A stretch of DNA of 64,000 nucleotides from Atriophallophorus winterbourni (Eukaryota > Platyhelminthes > Trematoda > Plagiorchiida > Microphallidae), in contig JACCGJ010000202.1 in the NCBI GenBank assembly GCA_013407085.1, positions 19,329-83,328 on the forward strand, read 5' to 3'. The translations under genes were made by a program, and so were the position numbers. The notes below the pieces were generated by a model. It had not been told where the DNA came from. It saw only the letters and a list, made by a program, of their open reading frames with translations, and ran no database searches. Positions 33,011 to 46,011 of this stretch are shown here, one piece after another. Every line of letters starts with the position of its first letter. Position 1 is the first letter of the stretch.

Positions 33011-36000
33011 GCGATTCAAGGATTAATGGTTAAAAATTGTAATAGTATACAACACCACAATATTACAATATGAATGAAACCATGAAAAATGAAATAGTAT
33101 AAATGCAATGGGGAATATCAAATGTAAAGTTCACGAATTATGTTCGTTTCCAAGTTGAAGTCCAATTTCGCTTTAAAAAAGGCAAGGATAGTCCACCACA
33201 TGCTAGGGAATTTCAAAGAAATTTTGCACGTACGGCGAAAAAAAAGGCGCCGACAATCAAGGCGGAAAATTGGAACCCGCGTGTCACGTTCCCGTCATAC
33301 AAATTATGTAAGGGTTTTAGTGGATGTCTTTTAGTAGCTACAATTCTATAGGTCAAAATAATATCGAGTCGCGTCATGTCCTCATTTGGGTTAAGTCTCA
33401 TAATCATATAGGTTGTAATATCTCGGTTTACGGAACATTCGGAACACCAATTTCTAACTTTGTTGCTCTATGATAGATTTTATCGAAGAGAGCAGTAGCT
33501 TTTCGCTGCCAAGGAGCCCGGACCTCTGCCGCATACTCCATCGTAGGTCAATGGTAGACATTGATTATCGTTGGTAAAGTTACCAGAGAGAATCTTCCAA
33601 ATATTCTTCAAAGGATACCTAGCGATCTGTTGGCCCGTCGATATATATATTCTGACACTGTGCTTTTTAGGTTCCCGCTAATCTACCCTTTAATATTGTT
33701 TTCTAACGAGCTCCATTTTTGATTTCCAGTTCCCAATCGATATGTCCAAGGAACATTCTTGGCAAGATGAAGCATCTTACATTCCTGTATGTTAAATGAC
33801 ATGTCATTTATGGCCGTCAAATTCAAAACGCAGTCCAAATCCATTTGTAGTGCCTTGCAATAATCTGCAAAAATCATTGGCGTCCACATTTTCATATCTT
33901 CCGCAAACAGGACCATTTTGGACGATATGAGATGGGTAAATCGGTTATTTACAACAGAAAGAGGATAGGGCCTAGCACAGATCTGTGTGGGATTTCATTG
34001 TTGTTTTTGAACGTTTGGGTTTGCACTCCATTTAATTTATCTATGGCGTCGCGATCTGACATATATTTGCACAACCATGAGAGGAGTTGTTCACATACTC
34101 CTAAAGACATCAGTTTTTGAAGAAGCAAATGATGATTGACTCTGTCAAAAGCTATCGAATTGTCTGGGTAACAGACCTGGATACACGAACGTCTATCCAA
34201 CACCTTCGTCTAGTCGTCCAATGCTATGAGAAGATTTGTGGGACAAGATCTGCGAGATCGAAATCCATGCGGCGATGGCGAAAACGAATTACACGATTCA
34301 AAATTTGCAACCATTCTTTTCCAGACTATACGTTCCATTACTTCAGCATTAACAGGTAAAACTGTGACGGGACGATAATTTGCAGCGTCAGATCGACAGC
34401 TACCTGTTAATATAGGTGTTATCACGCCGGACTTTCAATCTGTTGGTACCACTTCTTTAAGCAAGGAATTGTTGAAAGGGCTGGAGGGCGGTTCACAAAG
34501 CTGACGGCGACAGAACCTGAGCACATCCGGTGTGATGCCATCCGGTCCTGAGGATTATCTTACATTTAGTTTGAGCACAAGATTTCGACAATTACTGGAA
34601 TTATCGAATTATCACACAATGTTTTGATTCCTGTTACGAATGTATTCGCCGAACGTTCCACTGAATCCAGTGGCACGAACACTTCAGTGTAGTAAATTGT
34701 CAGAACATTTGCGGCTTCCAACGCTGTTTCAGTGTGTTTTTCACTATTCTGGATGGAAAAATACCTGGTTTGCTTTTTGCTTTAGAGTTCATGATTTTTA
34801 TAGTAAATTAAGGTTGCGTTCCATTTTGACAGGAGCATCAATAGGTTCTATAAGAGCATTCACATTGTTGCGTAACATACGGAAATGTTGCCAAGAAGTA
34901 GAATTATTGTTGGCTTTATGCTGCACCCACGCAGCTCTCTTTAGTGCTATCGACTTCTTGTTCTGCTGAAAACAATAAAACGAATTTCATGTACGCAACT
35001 TTTCTGAACGATCTGCGAGTTCTTGTCTATTTCAAGTTTCAGAAAACCTGCAAGTTTGTTCCATCGCGAGTCAGGGGCGGCATCTGCACGAGCGATTTAC
35101 TCAGGGACAATTTAGCTACCTATAGAACCACCCCATTCCGAGAAAGCGATTGCTGAGTACTGCAAACATAGTCGAACATAAGCACTGAATGGTTACTAAG
35201 ACCCAGCAGATAGATTGTTCTCCCGATGTTAACACCTAATCCAAGACAGTGGGGCGGTCAGAACCTCTCCTCCTTGTGCATTCGTGAACATGGTTGTAAA
35301 ATGGGGCTGAATCTAGTACCTCTGTAAATCGGTATTCTAGTGTTTGTGAAAAACGATCGTCCATGAAGTAAAGGATAGACAGATTAAAATCACCCATAAT
35401 AAGTGTCGTTTCTTGGTGTGTGCGAGTCAATCACTGAATCACTTTGATCAACCTTTCGTTGTACGAATCCGTAAATGAAGGGGACCCGTATACCACACCA
35501 ATAATGCAAACTTCATTGGACATCAGCCTTAAAGAACAACAAATTGTATCCTCGAGCCTGAATTCTGTGTTGTCTATTGGATGGCACTGGAGTTGATTAT
35601 GATAATAAGGAGCGACACCACCACCACTTCTTTCCCGAATCAATCGAATTCATATTTGGAATTGATATCTCCGTTTCAATCAATTGGGAAGAATAATATG
35701 TTTCCGTAATGGCGATAATGTCAGGTGAGTAGCGTGAACATATCTCAGTTAGCTCAGCTAATGTGTTCCAAACGCTTTGTGCATTTTCATATAGACATCT
35801 TATAAAGTTTTTGGTGTTCAATTCATGAAAAGTAATCTAAGGGCGGACTCGATAAGAGTCGGAATGCTCAAGTTTTTTTGGAACTTTCGAATTACATTCA
35901 GGTTGAACCACATAATTAGTCGTTTGTGGGTCGGTGCTATCCGTTTGCTTGCTTCCGGCTATTACTCTGGGCAAGTTTAACTGAACTTTTTGGGTTGGTT

Positions 36001-37180
36001 GTTTTCTATTAGCTTTCTATTCACGTTTGATAGTATCGGTCATTTCAGTTGTGAAGAAGGTTAGCTCTAAGGGGGCTACGAACTTGCCCTTCATAGTTGG
36101 CAGACCTCGGTATGCTGAAAACATCCATAAGTATGGCTTTCTGATAGAAATTGTTTCGGCTAGTTATTTCCACTGTTTCTGATCGTGCTCAGACTTTTCT
36201 TTAGATGGTACGTCAGCATCATCTTACGGAACAACTAGAAATACATTACTTCTTTGATTACTTTCTTCTCGAAATTTTTGCAACGACGTTCGCTCCCACC
36301 ATGGTAAGTCTACATGGATACGACATGTAGTCTCCTGAACACCTCTAAGAAGGTAAGCATTTATGAGTATTTTTTACACGTCCTGCGTAGACTGCAGCGT
36401 TATTCTGAAAAGGCAAGGATCATCCTTGTGAGGAGAATTAAGGTGACGGTTTAATCGAACTATTGATGAGAGAGTAACTGCGGCCAGTCTTGTCTGACTA
36501 CAGAATTTTTACCACTCAGCTAAGTCATGTTTTTGCTCAGCTTCGAACAGCGTTTCCTGCGACTCGGTCACGTTTGTATATATAACACTAAGGTTTACAC
36601 CCGTGGACTTAATTATATAATTTGAGTCAGTCATTTTAGCAGTGGTCTTTTTGAGTCCTTTCTCGTTTCCGTTAAGTCGAAAAGTCGGTGATCCCAACGA
36701 GCGCTCCGCCGTTTTTGTCACCATCTGCGCGGTAATGTGGGTAAATGTTGGCATGTTCGAGTGTGATGGATTTTCTATTGGCTCTTCGGCAGTTAACTCT
36801 AAGTCGGGCAACAATGGACCTTGTTTATCAATTCATTCAGTTTTGCATACTGGATTCCAGTTCATTTAAACGCGTCTCATTTTCATTCTCACGGACTTTC
36901 GCATCCGACATTGACGCTGTTTGTGTGGCCTTGCAAGCCTGACAAATGCAACAAACACCGGGATAAACATCTCCATTAATAAACTATACCAAATCGGAGG
37001 TTAGGGATTTGCCGCATTTAGCATGAACTTTCGAATAACAATCGTAACCAGTGACGGGCTTTGCCTAGGGACTTACCGATTTTTGGCAAACCGTACACAT
37101 GAAGCTCTGTGCTGTTTTTGAATCCTTTTCGGGTTTATCTAGTCAGGGTTGTGTGCAGTACTGTTCAGTGGTGTGTGCAA
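33011..37180 (-). mobile_element. CR1-like LINE, near full length, decayed
   Basis: From about 37180 down the - strand, the order is a PHD-like finger (VCTVCQKSVS, KVHAKCGKSL, VYPGVCCICQAC), an ORF1 with many shifts, endonuclease at 35236-35821 (CLYENAQSVWNTLAEL, IIAITETYYS, TLIMGDFNLS), and a damaged linker. RT follows at 33680-34560 (GSCRSDAANYRPVTVLP, GFRSRRSCPTNLL, RSVLGPILFLL, VLFAEDMKMW in place of the FADD box). A C-terminal block runs to 33213 and the 3-prime end is ACCATTAATCCTTGAATCG at about 33011. It is about 4.2 kb and has numerous stops, with a D changed in the catalytic box. Confidence 0.8.
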
Positions 37181-37590
37181 AGGCAGAGGTTTTGTCGAGC
37201 GATCAATAATGAAGACCGTAAGCGCGAGAAAAAGCGTTGTTCACTAATAAAAGCAAAGTCAACATTGATTCCGGCGATTGCTCTTTAGTAGTTGACCGCA
37301 CGATGTTGAATATATAACCATTCGACGGCCAAGAATAATATATTTCCGTTGACGGTAATCCCATTGAGGACTTGAAGATTATTAACAGGGTTGTACGCGT
37401 AGATGCAATATGGGTAAATCTCGAGAAACCCGGATTGCTCGTATTATAGAATACCGCTACGAGAGTGGGATATCCAGAAAGCTGACTCCGAAGTCCAACA
37501 ATATACAATAGATCCGCCTACCTGTAAGTGTCAGAACAGTTTATGGTGATAATCAGGAGGTCAACTTAATGCGACCGCACGGCGAGTGTA
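37180..37590. other. Unassigned between two CR1 copies
   Basis: No motif is recognised. It may be 5-prime UTR of the - strand CR1. Confidence 0.3.
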
Positions 37591-38663
37591 AGATAGATAT
37601 GAGTAGGGAGTAACTGAGTCTGTGCTAAAAACTGCGAACGCACTCGCTACTTTTCATTCATGAGTTTTCATCCCTAAGGATTAACTACAATCATCGGAAT
37701 TGTCAGCACCAATTGTGCCGGAGACTAGAAGCGATATATGCATCAATTCTGAAATAGTGCAGCACATCAGGTTGAATATCAACAAGTCCGCGGGAGCTGA
37801 CGGAATCACTCCTCGAATCCGAAATTTATGCAGCAATAAATTGTGCGAACCACTTTGTGATTTATTTATTTACTCTTTGGAGGAAGGTGTTTTACTGACT
37901 GACTAGAAGAGAGGAATCCTGCCACTCATCTAAATAGGTTGAACTCGTTCTGGGTCAGCAAATTAGTGCCCTGTTACACTCATTTAAGTGATATTAAAAG
38001 TTAGGCAGCGAATTGTGTGATTGTGTGTCATCTCGAAGCCCAAAACTTGTTGTCCAGAGAGCAACATGGATTTCGGAAGTCTCGTTCTGGCTTGACTAAC
38101 CTACTGGAGACAACGGACGACTGGACGCAGACAGTGGACGATGGTGGTTGCGTGCATGCATGTTACTTGGACATATCAAAGGCGTTTGATCGCGTGGACC
38201 ATTATTTACTCCTGAGCAAGCTGCAAGATGTTGGTATTAATGGATGCCTCCTTTCCTGTCTGAGAAGGTACCTTCTTGATAGCAATGAAACCGTACATAT
38301 CGAGCGGTGTGATGTCTGTAGAAATCGAAGCTGCTAGTGGTGTCCCACAAGGTTTGGTACTTGGTCCGGTTCTTTTTTGGTCTACATCAACGACATTCCG
38401 AAAATTGTCACAGTCAAATTGGTTCTCCTTGCTGATGATGTTAAACTTTGAATGCGAATCACGCCAAGCGTGGATTGTTTGCGCTTAAAAAGCGATTTGG
38501 ATATATTGAAAAGCTGGTCGGAGTGAAACAAACTTCCATTGAACTTCCGAAAGTGCACAATGTTGCCAATAGGCAAAGATTTCCCATTCTTATACTACCT
38601 TGGATCAAAACAACTGGAATGGGCAACCAAAGAAAAAGTCTTTGGCGTTTGGATTAGTGGAAG
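37590..38663 (+). mobile_element. CR1-like LINE fragment, RT
   Basis: The + strand reads TANALATFHS, APIVPETRSDICINSEI, LNINKSAGADGITP, REQHGFRKSRSGLTNLL, ACYLDISKAFDRVDHYLLL, GVPQGLVLGPVLF and LLADDV, then the connection region up to FGVWISGS. Frameshifts are few and the catalytic ADD is visible. It stops exactly where the tail repeats of the next, opposite-strand CR1 begin. Confidence 0.8.
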
Positions 38664-38704
38664 TGATTCAAAGTGATTCAAAGTGATTCAAAGTGATTCA
38701 AAGT
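38664..38704 (-). repeat. Terminal 10-bp tandem repeat of a CR1
   Basis: GTGATTCAAA is repeated about four times at the 3-prime end of the adjoining - strand CR1. Other CR1 copies here end in different short repeats, so the unit varies between subfamilies. Confidence 0.75.
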
Positions 38705-39403
38705 TGTAATGGTCTAAAAAGCATTTAGCTTAACAATAACCATAGGATGGAGTTATGAGGTATATACAATAAAAAAGAAGAACAGGAAAACTCATGTAGT
38801 GTAAATCGTATCAAAGTTTTGTTGTCTCTCAAGTGTTTGTCCAAATTAGCTTTAAAGATTGGCTGAGTGTGTAACAGTGGAGGGGAGGGTGTTCCATTTG
38901 AAACTTACACGTACAGCATACGAATATCTTCGACAGTTCAGTCTTGAAGTGGGAATAAGCACTGAAAGTTCATGTTTCCGACTGGCACGGGGTGGCGAGC
39001 GTGTGAAAAGTATGGACAAGGGATGGTTAGGGACGTGCGTAATATTGTACATCAGTGTGAGGTCACCTCTTAGTCGACGACAGCGAAAGTCGAAAAGATT
39101 GAGACTCCTCAAACTTTCTTCATACGGTTTAGCAGCTAGTCCGGGTACAAGCTTTGTGGTTCGGTGGTAAATACGCTGCATAAGATTGATGTCATTCTGA
39201 AGCCAGGGTGACCAAGCCTGAACAGCGTACTCCATCGCTGGTCTCAGATAGGTGTTCATGATACGGGGCACCGACTGATTGGAGAATCTGCCGAAAATTC
39301 GTCTCAATAACGCCAATACTTGTGAGGCCTTCTTGTAAGCCGCTTTGCACTGCAGTGAAGTCTTCAGACTTGAACTGGTCCAAACACCCAAATTCTTCTC
39401 TTC
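38664..39403 (-). mobile_element. CR1-like LINE fragment, C-terminus, cut by gap
   Basis: On the - strand an open frame reads GVWTSSSLKTSLQCKAAYKK, LALLRRIFGRFSNQSVPRIM, TKLVPGLAAKPYEESL, RLRGDLTLMYNITHVP and SRLNCRRYSYAVRVSFKW. A 3-prime UTR follows. The terminus consists of four tandem GTGATTCAAA units (38666-38704). The 5-prime part runs into the N gap. Confidence 0.85.
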
Positions 39404-40403
39404 NNNNNNNNNNNNNNNNNNNNNNNNNNNNNNNNNNNNNNNNNNNNNNNNNNNNNNNNNNNNNNNNNNNNNNNNNNNNNNNNNNNNNNNNNNNNNNNNN
39501 NNNNNNNNNNNNNNNNNNNNNNNNNNNNNNNNNNNNNNNNNNNNNNNNNNNNNNNNNNNNNNNNNNNNNNNNNNNNNNNNNNNNNNNNNNNNNNNNNNNN
39601 NNNNNNNNNNNNNNNNNNNNNNNNNNNNNNNNNNNNNNNNNNNNNNNNNNNNNNNNNNNNNNNNNNNNNNNNNNNNNNNNNNNNNNNNNNNNNNNNNNNN
39701 NNNNNNNNNNNNNNNNNNNNNNNNNNNNNNNNNNNNNNNNNNNNNNNNNNNNNNNNNNNNNNNNNNNNNNNNNNNNNNNNNNNNNNNNNNNNNNNNNNNN
39801 NNNNNNNNNNNNNNNNNNNNNNNNNNNNNNNNNNNNNNNNNNNNNNNNNNNNNNNNNNNNNNNNNNNNNNNNNNNNNNNNNNNNNNNNNNNNNNNNNNNN
39901 NNNNNNNNNNNNNNNNNNNNNNNNNNNNNNNNNNNNNNNNNNNNNNNNNNNNNNNNNNNNNNNNNNNNNNNNNNNNNNNNNNNNNNNNNNNNNNNNNNNN
40001 NNNNNNNNNNNNNNNNNNNNNNNNNNNNNNNNNNNNNNNNNNNNNNNNNNNNNNNNNNNNNNNNNNNNNNNNNNNNNNNNNNNNNNNNNNNNNNNNNNNN
40101 NNNNNNNNNNNNNNNNNNNNNNNNNNNNNNNNNNNNNNNNNNNNNNNNNNNNNNNNNNNNNNNNNNNNNNNNNNNNNNNNNNNNNNNNNNNNNNNNNNNN
40201 NNNNNNNNNNNNNNNNNNNNNNNNNNNNNNNNNNNNNNNNNNNNNNNNNNNNNNNNNNNNNNNNNNNNNNNNNNNNNNNNNNNNNNNNNNNNNNNNNNNN
40301 NNNNNNNNNNNNNNNNNNNNNNNNNNNNNNNNNNNNNNNNNNNNNNNNNNNNNNNNNNNNNNNNNNNNNNNNNNNNNNNNNNNNNNNNNNNNNNNNNNNN
40401 NNN
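39404..40403. other. Assembly gap (1000 N)
   Basis: The run is exactly 1000 N, the usual placeholder for a gap of unknown size. It separates a truncated CR1 from the start of duplication copy 2. Confidence 0.98.
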
Positions 40404-41816
40404 CATCCACATGCTTACGCTTGGCATTGCAGCGAGTAAAAGTTCATGTTTAGGACCTATAGTATGCACGCGGTTAGAGTGAATGTGTAGGTGTTTCTTT
40501 ATAGAACACGAAAATAACTTTATTCGTGTACACGGGTTACCAGCGATCAACGTAATTTCTTCACATGAATTAAATATAAATAATAGGTTTAGAAATTATT
40601 GGGGCATAAGATATTACAGCGAGATTAAGACATCCGATTGCATCTTCAAATCTGAAACCGCCATCGTCTGATCAAACACATAGTTAGCTAGACAATGGAC
40701 AAAATATTTCCAGAATTCTTGAAGAAAGGAGACTAATGATCTCAAGGCAAGCATAATGCAACGGGTATGCTCCGTCAGAGGAAATGACTCTGCTCAGCTT
40801 ATCCCGTTCAAGGAAGTTTCGATCAACGATTATGCTTGCAATTATATCAGTGGAGACATTGCTCAATTGCATATGAAAGTTAATGCTTTTCGATTATCAA
40901 AAACTTCTTTTCAAGCACACTACGGGGTGTATAGATCTGGTGAGAAACAATGCAAGAAAAAGGAAAAGTATTACTAAATCTGATGGAACGAAGGTCAACA
41001 GCTTAGAATGAAAGCTGGTGAACATTCACAAACTGAGTATACATAAAATTAGCCCAGTTGAGACTGTAAGAGATTATGAGTCATCAAATGAAATGCGATG
41101 TCGGACGTGTCTAACAGTAAGGCACTACCATATCCAACTTAGCAGCATTCCCGTTATTCCACAAGCTTCAAGCTTTTTATCAGAAGATTAAGATGGCCAT
41201 TGTCTCCAAGTAAGTTTCAAGGCAGGTTCTATAAATGACAGCGTGTTTCTAATTGAACAACATTCGCTTCCCTAGCTTGATAAAAATCTGCAGCAGATCA
41301 AAGCTTAGTTTATAGTCCAATCCAGAGTGCCCTGTAAGTTATATGTACATTTAGGAACAAAACTGTTGTGCATTGATCACACTCAAACCACTAGTTAATA
41401 TTATATCTAAGTCGATGTGTTTTTTGCATTGGTCAATAAGTTTCGAGACGCTCTATTCCACACGGACGTTCTTACGTTCGCTGAAATATTCAAATAAAAT
41501 AGAGTCATAGTTTAACCCACTAATTCCCATTTCACACTTGCGATAATTTACTTTATAGCACACCGTGAGTGCTTGATCACGGAGACTTTCGCACCAAAGG
41601 ACACCACACATCCGGCTGCACTAAGAAGAGCTGCATACATAAATTTCTAACTAAAATATTACTCTATACCTACGAGCATCTAGGCGATAGAGCTCCAGTG
41701 GTTATCATATCCAATCACAACCAATCCCATAAAACGGCCAAACTTTCAGCAACCATTAGATTTGAAAGGACGGAAGTTCGAATCACTCATACTTTTTGTT
41801 TTTCGAACATGCTCAG

Positions 41817-42073
41817 CGCAAGAAGTACATGGTGACGACACTGACGTGCGGAGATCCGACGACGGCTTGGGCCTATCCCGAACATCTACGGATATTCCCG
41901 ACGTAAATAACCTGATAGAATACGAAGAACCAATATGCGAAAGCCACATCGCCAAGCAGCATGTAATTAACACAGAGCCCAGGAAAATGGAAACTCCTGC
42001 ACCCGAGACAAATCCGGAACAATCACCAGTGAAATACCAACCGCATGAACAGGCTGACGAACCAGCAAATGAG
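41817..42073 (+). CDS. DRC1: DRC1 exon F, copy 2
   Basis: It has the same splice sites and phases as 19779-20035. I see eight base differences, all in the last 120 bases. Five change the residue in a short acidic stretch (S to T, G to R, T to M, N to P, E to K). It can follow exon E directly, but it cannot follow exon G copy 1: G ends with two bases of a codon and F supplies two more, which shifts the frame and meets TGA after about six codons. Confidence 0.75.
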
Positions 42074-43251
42074 GTAATTAATGATAATTTTCTATTCCAC
42101 TGATATAGCTAGCAGAAAAAACAAGTAAGCAAAACCAAGGTCAAGTTCAAGTTGCACAGGGCTGAATGTTGCTAAAAGCCAATCACGCTCCCAGATTTCC
42201 TTCGACGGTATGCGGTTGAGAACCAGGCAATTTGATATTGAGTATACAGTTCGTACGGTTCAAACGTTCTTGTTTCCGGATATCTGGAAAGTAAGGTAGG
42301 GGTTCTCATTCAACAGCACGTTGAGAGGTCATCGATTCATGAAACAATGCAATACCAAGGTCTAAATGGATGGAAAAGCAATGGTAGTTTTCCGTGTTAT
42401 AAATACGTCGCGTTCACAGTTAAGCGATCCAGCATGCGTTGTGCTAACCCATTTGGATTAAGATTCAGAGATACACACTGAACGTGCAAAGCCTGGATAG
42501 CTTGCATCTAAGTGCTCATGGGACAATTGTATTTTAGGTGAATAGCTCGAAATGAAAACAAAGAAGAGTCTGAGGTTGTGCTTCGCATTGATATCTTCTT
42601 GATCAACATATTGAGTTGAAAATTATAACGAAGTTGATCGGGTTCGCCTCTTTTGGTACCTGACACTGAATTTGTTATACGCATTTTGCTAGTCAACTGG
42701 AATATATCACGTGATTTACGAAGCACTGATATTTAATAAGGTGAAAATGCAATGTAAACAATTGGTAAAATGATGCCGCGTGTACTGCGACTCTCACAGA
42801 AACACTGACAGAAAATTACTGGAGATTGCAAGATAACACAAAGTGGTACGTCGTGAGTATGGTAGAAGCTTTCAAAACCATACTATTGTTTAAAATGTGA
42901 GTGCATTAAAAAGCAGCTATCAGATCCCGCTTCCTTCTCCTCCGAAAATTTGATTGGAGCAGACTTTGTACACTTGCCTCTTGCGGTTACACGATTTAAG
43001 AAACCACAACAACTTTGCGCTAATGTATTCTTTTTCTTGACCTGTTTTTTCTCCTGAAGTAAACAACTGTAAATCGCTCTCACGTGACCAAATACTCACA
43101 TTCGCTGAGACGTAAATGAAGTTTCACCGAAACAACTACCGTGATATACTACGATGCAAACGAACTCCCATGTGTTATTTATGATACAGTCCACGATACA
43201 GTCCATGGAATTTATTCATGTCCAACTTACATTTTCATAACAATCGAACAG

Positions 43252-43622
43252 GAGCCAGTTGATGGAAAAGTCGGTGGTTCCGAAGAGAGGGATGAAAGCT
43301 TGTCACGAAGTGGAGAATATCCAGAACAAGGTGAGGATCAAAAACCTTACGAACCAGCGAAAGACAAACAAACTGAATGGGAGTTGATCTCTCCGATTGG
43401 CGTTGTGAATGCCTTACATCAATTCACGTTGAACATGCAAAACCGTGACAAATTAAAAAACACCTGTGTCAATAAAGGAAGAACGCTAGATGATGAGAAC
43501 GGAATCGGCGAGCCGCATTGTAGCAACACGGAGATGTCGTTTATAACTAACGCGGGAATTGTGGGAGATAGCGAAGAGAATCGAGACGATTCACACGATG
43601 CCGAATATTGGAAGAAATACAC
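43252..43622 (+). CDS. DRC1: DRC1 exon G, copy 2
   Basis: It has the same boundaries, phases and length as 20969-21339. Seven base differences are visible. Five alter the residue (D to G, C to Y, S to N, A to V, M to I) and all lie outside the conserved EYW and SPIGVVNALHQF segments. Its donor joins in phase to the exon at 51691. If the duplication is an assembly artefact, this is simply the other allele. Confidence 0.83.
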
Positions 43623-43922
43623 GTAAGTTCAAGGGACTCGTTTACGGTTGACCAATGAGGTTGTCAATAAGCAAGGGGTAATAAGGTTGATGAAATTTAT
43701 TGAATAGAAAACTGGCAATGAGAGATGCTTCAAAGTGGGCGAGATTATAATAAGACATTATAAACAAAGAAATTAGTTGAACGCTAGCTATATGTCGACA
43801 TAAAATCATGACAGCTGAGCGTCAATTCCGTTGTGTCTCAACTTAAATGTTACATCATCTTTCAGACCACACACACGCATCATTTCACACTTGCGTAAAA
43901 CATTTCACACGTAAGACAGATT

Positions 43923-44423
43923 ACTGTGTAAGAACCCACAGTCGGTGCAACGCGGCACCGGTATCTGTTTGGAATATTTTTGCAACAGTCCAATAACAGC
44001 AGGATGGCAGATTGTATTAATAAGTAGTATATGACGTTCGAAAAGCAGGACGGAAGCACACGACCGGTTTCGCAGTTATTGTCGCTCATCAGGTATGCGT
44101 ATTCGAACGCCATGCTTTGTGCTAAACCCATTTATTTGGGAATTCGAGGGTAAATCATTATTTGCACATTGAAATTTAGCTTTAATATGGGGACGAAGAT
44201 AAGTTACACCGTCGGTGCAATGCAGCACCGGTAACTGTTTGGAATATTTTTGCAACATTCCAATAAGCGCCGGATATTAGATTTTTGTTTAACGTCGGAT
44301 TCTATTAATAGATAGCATATAACGTTCAAATAACAGGAAGAAACCATACGACCGGTTTCGCGATTATTTCCGTGTTACTACAATGCTATGGGATTCATAA
44401 CAAAATTTTCGACTAGAGTGATT
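43923..44423 (-). repeat. Family-C hammerhead repeat, duplicate
   Basis: This is the counterpart of 21640-22140 with no visible difference. It includes the complete hammerhead at 44056-44098 (- strand) and the decayed second unit. Confidence 0.73.
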
Positions 44424-44472
44424 TGGTAATGTTTTCAATCATTTCGAATGTGGCAGACACACTTATTTCACA

Positions 44473-45073
44473 ATTAGGTATAGTAGCACCAAGTTATCCC
44501 AGACGGATCGTCCAAGTATTTCTACCAGGCATTGCCACGCTTACACGTCCACTTCTGAGTACTGTTTCTGAGAGGTTTTTTCGGACGCTGATTGCTGGAT
44601 ATTATTTTCACCTTCGCTGATAAATCAATGATAATACGGAGTTGGCTGTAAAACGTTTCCCAGATTTCCTTAGCTGATTTGAGTTCAAGGAAATCCCATC
44701 GATTTGCAGTAATAAGAGCTCGAAGCAAGTCATAGTTCACGGTGGTATACGTTCGTTGAATATGTCTTACTGGTTCGTATTGATAAATATAATCAAATGT
44801 CATGACAACATGATCACTCAATCGGAATGGAGATGTATAGGAAACAGATTCTATCATGAGTTCTTCGTTTGTAAGTACGAGGTCCAAGGTAGATGGGGTT
44901 TGTTCAGATCGAAATCGCGTTGGTTTATGTACATGGTTGTAAAGAGGGGTGGAAGTCATTATTTATTGAAGAAAGCTTTTGAACGAATCGTCATCTGTAA
45001 TGTGTGTTGCAAGTGTCGGTACATTAAAATCACCGATGATGAGCAAATGTGGGTATGATGTTGAATCACTGAA
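44473..45073 (-). mobile_element. CR1-like endonuclease fragment, duplicate
   Basis: This is the counterpart of 22190-22790 within the duplication, with the same GDFN, LDLVLT and SDH motifs and no visible differences in the longest frame. Confidence 0.72.
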
Positions 45074-46011
45074 AGCGAAATGGCCCAGATTGGCTTTAAA
45101 ATGAATACTTCAAATTTAGGTTTTATCTGCCGCCACAACCACTATTAATGGCTTCATACCAAGGTGGCGAATAAGGCAGCCTAAACCAAGAAAACCCATA
45201 CAATTGCCGAAAAGTTGATAAAGCCATGTGTAATGGAAATGGCATAATCATTGCAAGGGTGCGGGGAATTAAAACGGTTGGGGACCACTGGGCTAGACGA
45301 GACTAGAGCTCTTAACGAAGCGCTTTTCATTATTTTTATTTTGAAGTAAAAAATAAAAAAAGACTAGTTAACAATCAACTAGAAATACTAATAGATTATA
45401 TAATTGGTTCAAGCACCTATAGGATTCGTGTTCAGCAATGGAGATGAATCTACGTAGCTCATGACGAGGATGTTGTTCAGATGGTGTTCGCCGAGCTTGT
45501 GTAGTTGTTGTTGGACGTTTCACCATCAAGCTAGATAACATCATCCGCAAAACTTCTTTCGAAGTGACTTATCATTGGTATTTATTGTTTTCATAAGGCC
45601 CGTCTGTCCGTTCGCCATCACTCCCGGCGGTTGGTGGAATTCATATGTTACAATCTTGTCCATCGAGTTTTCATTTATCCATAGGGGGTAATCGATTGGG
45701 GGTGGTTTTTAATTGATGTCGTTGTTGAGTACCACGATTCGATGAATTTTCGCGCTCGTCGGTTGTTTTCTTTGGTTAAAATCTCCGCCTTATCCCAATC
45801 GAATTGTTGTTCGAATAGATCAACGTGTATTGATATCAATGGCTTTGGGTCGTGCATTCGTAGGGCTAACCGGTGTTCATGTACCCTTGTGCTTAGCTTT
45901 GTCTGATGAAGTTTTTCTCGCAATCTCAGCTCGTAATCTTGTAGACAATATTTGATAGTTCTTCTTTTGCAACTTCGTCTTTTATATTGTTGAAGTGATT
46001 GCTTAATGTTG

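Noticed and set aside
39192..40550. Long frames of 350-450 codons across the gap on both strands
   Set aside because: They are open only because the 1000 N contain no stop codons.
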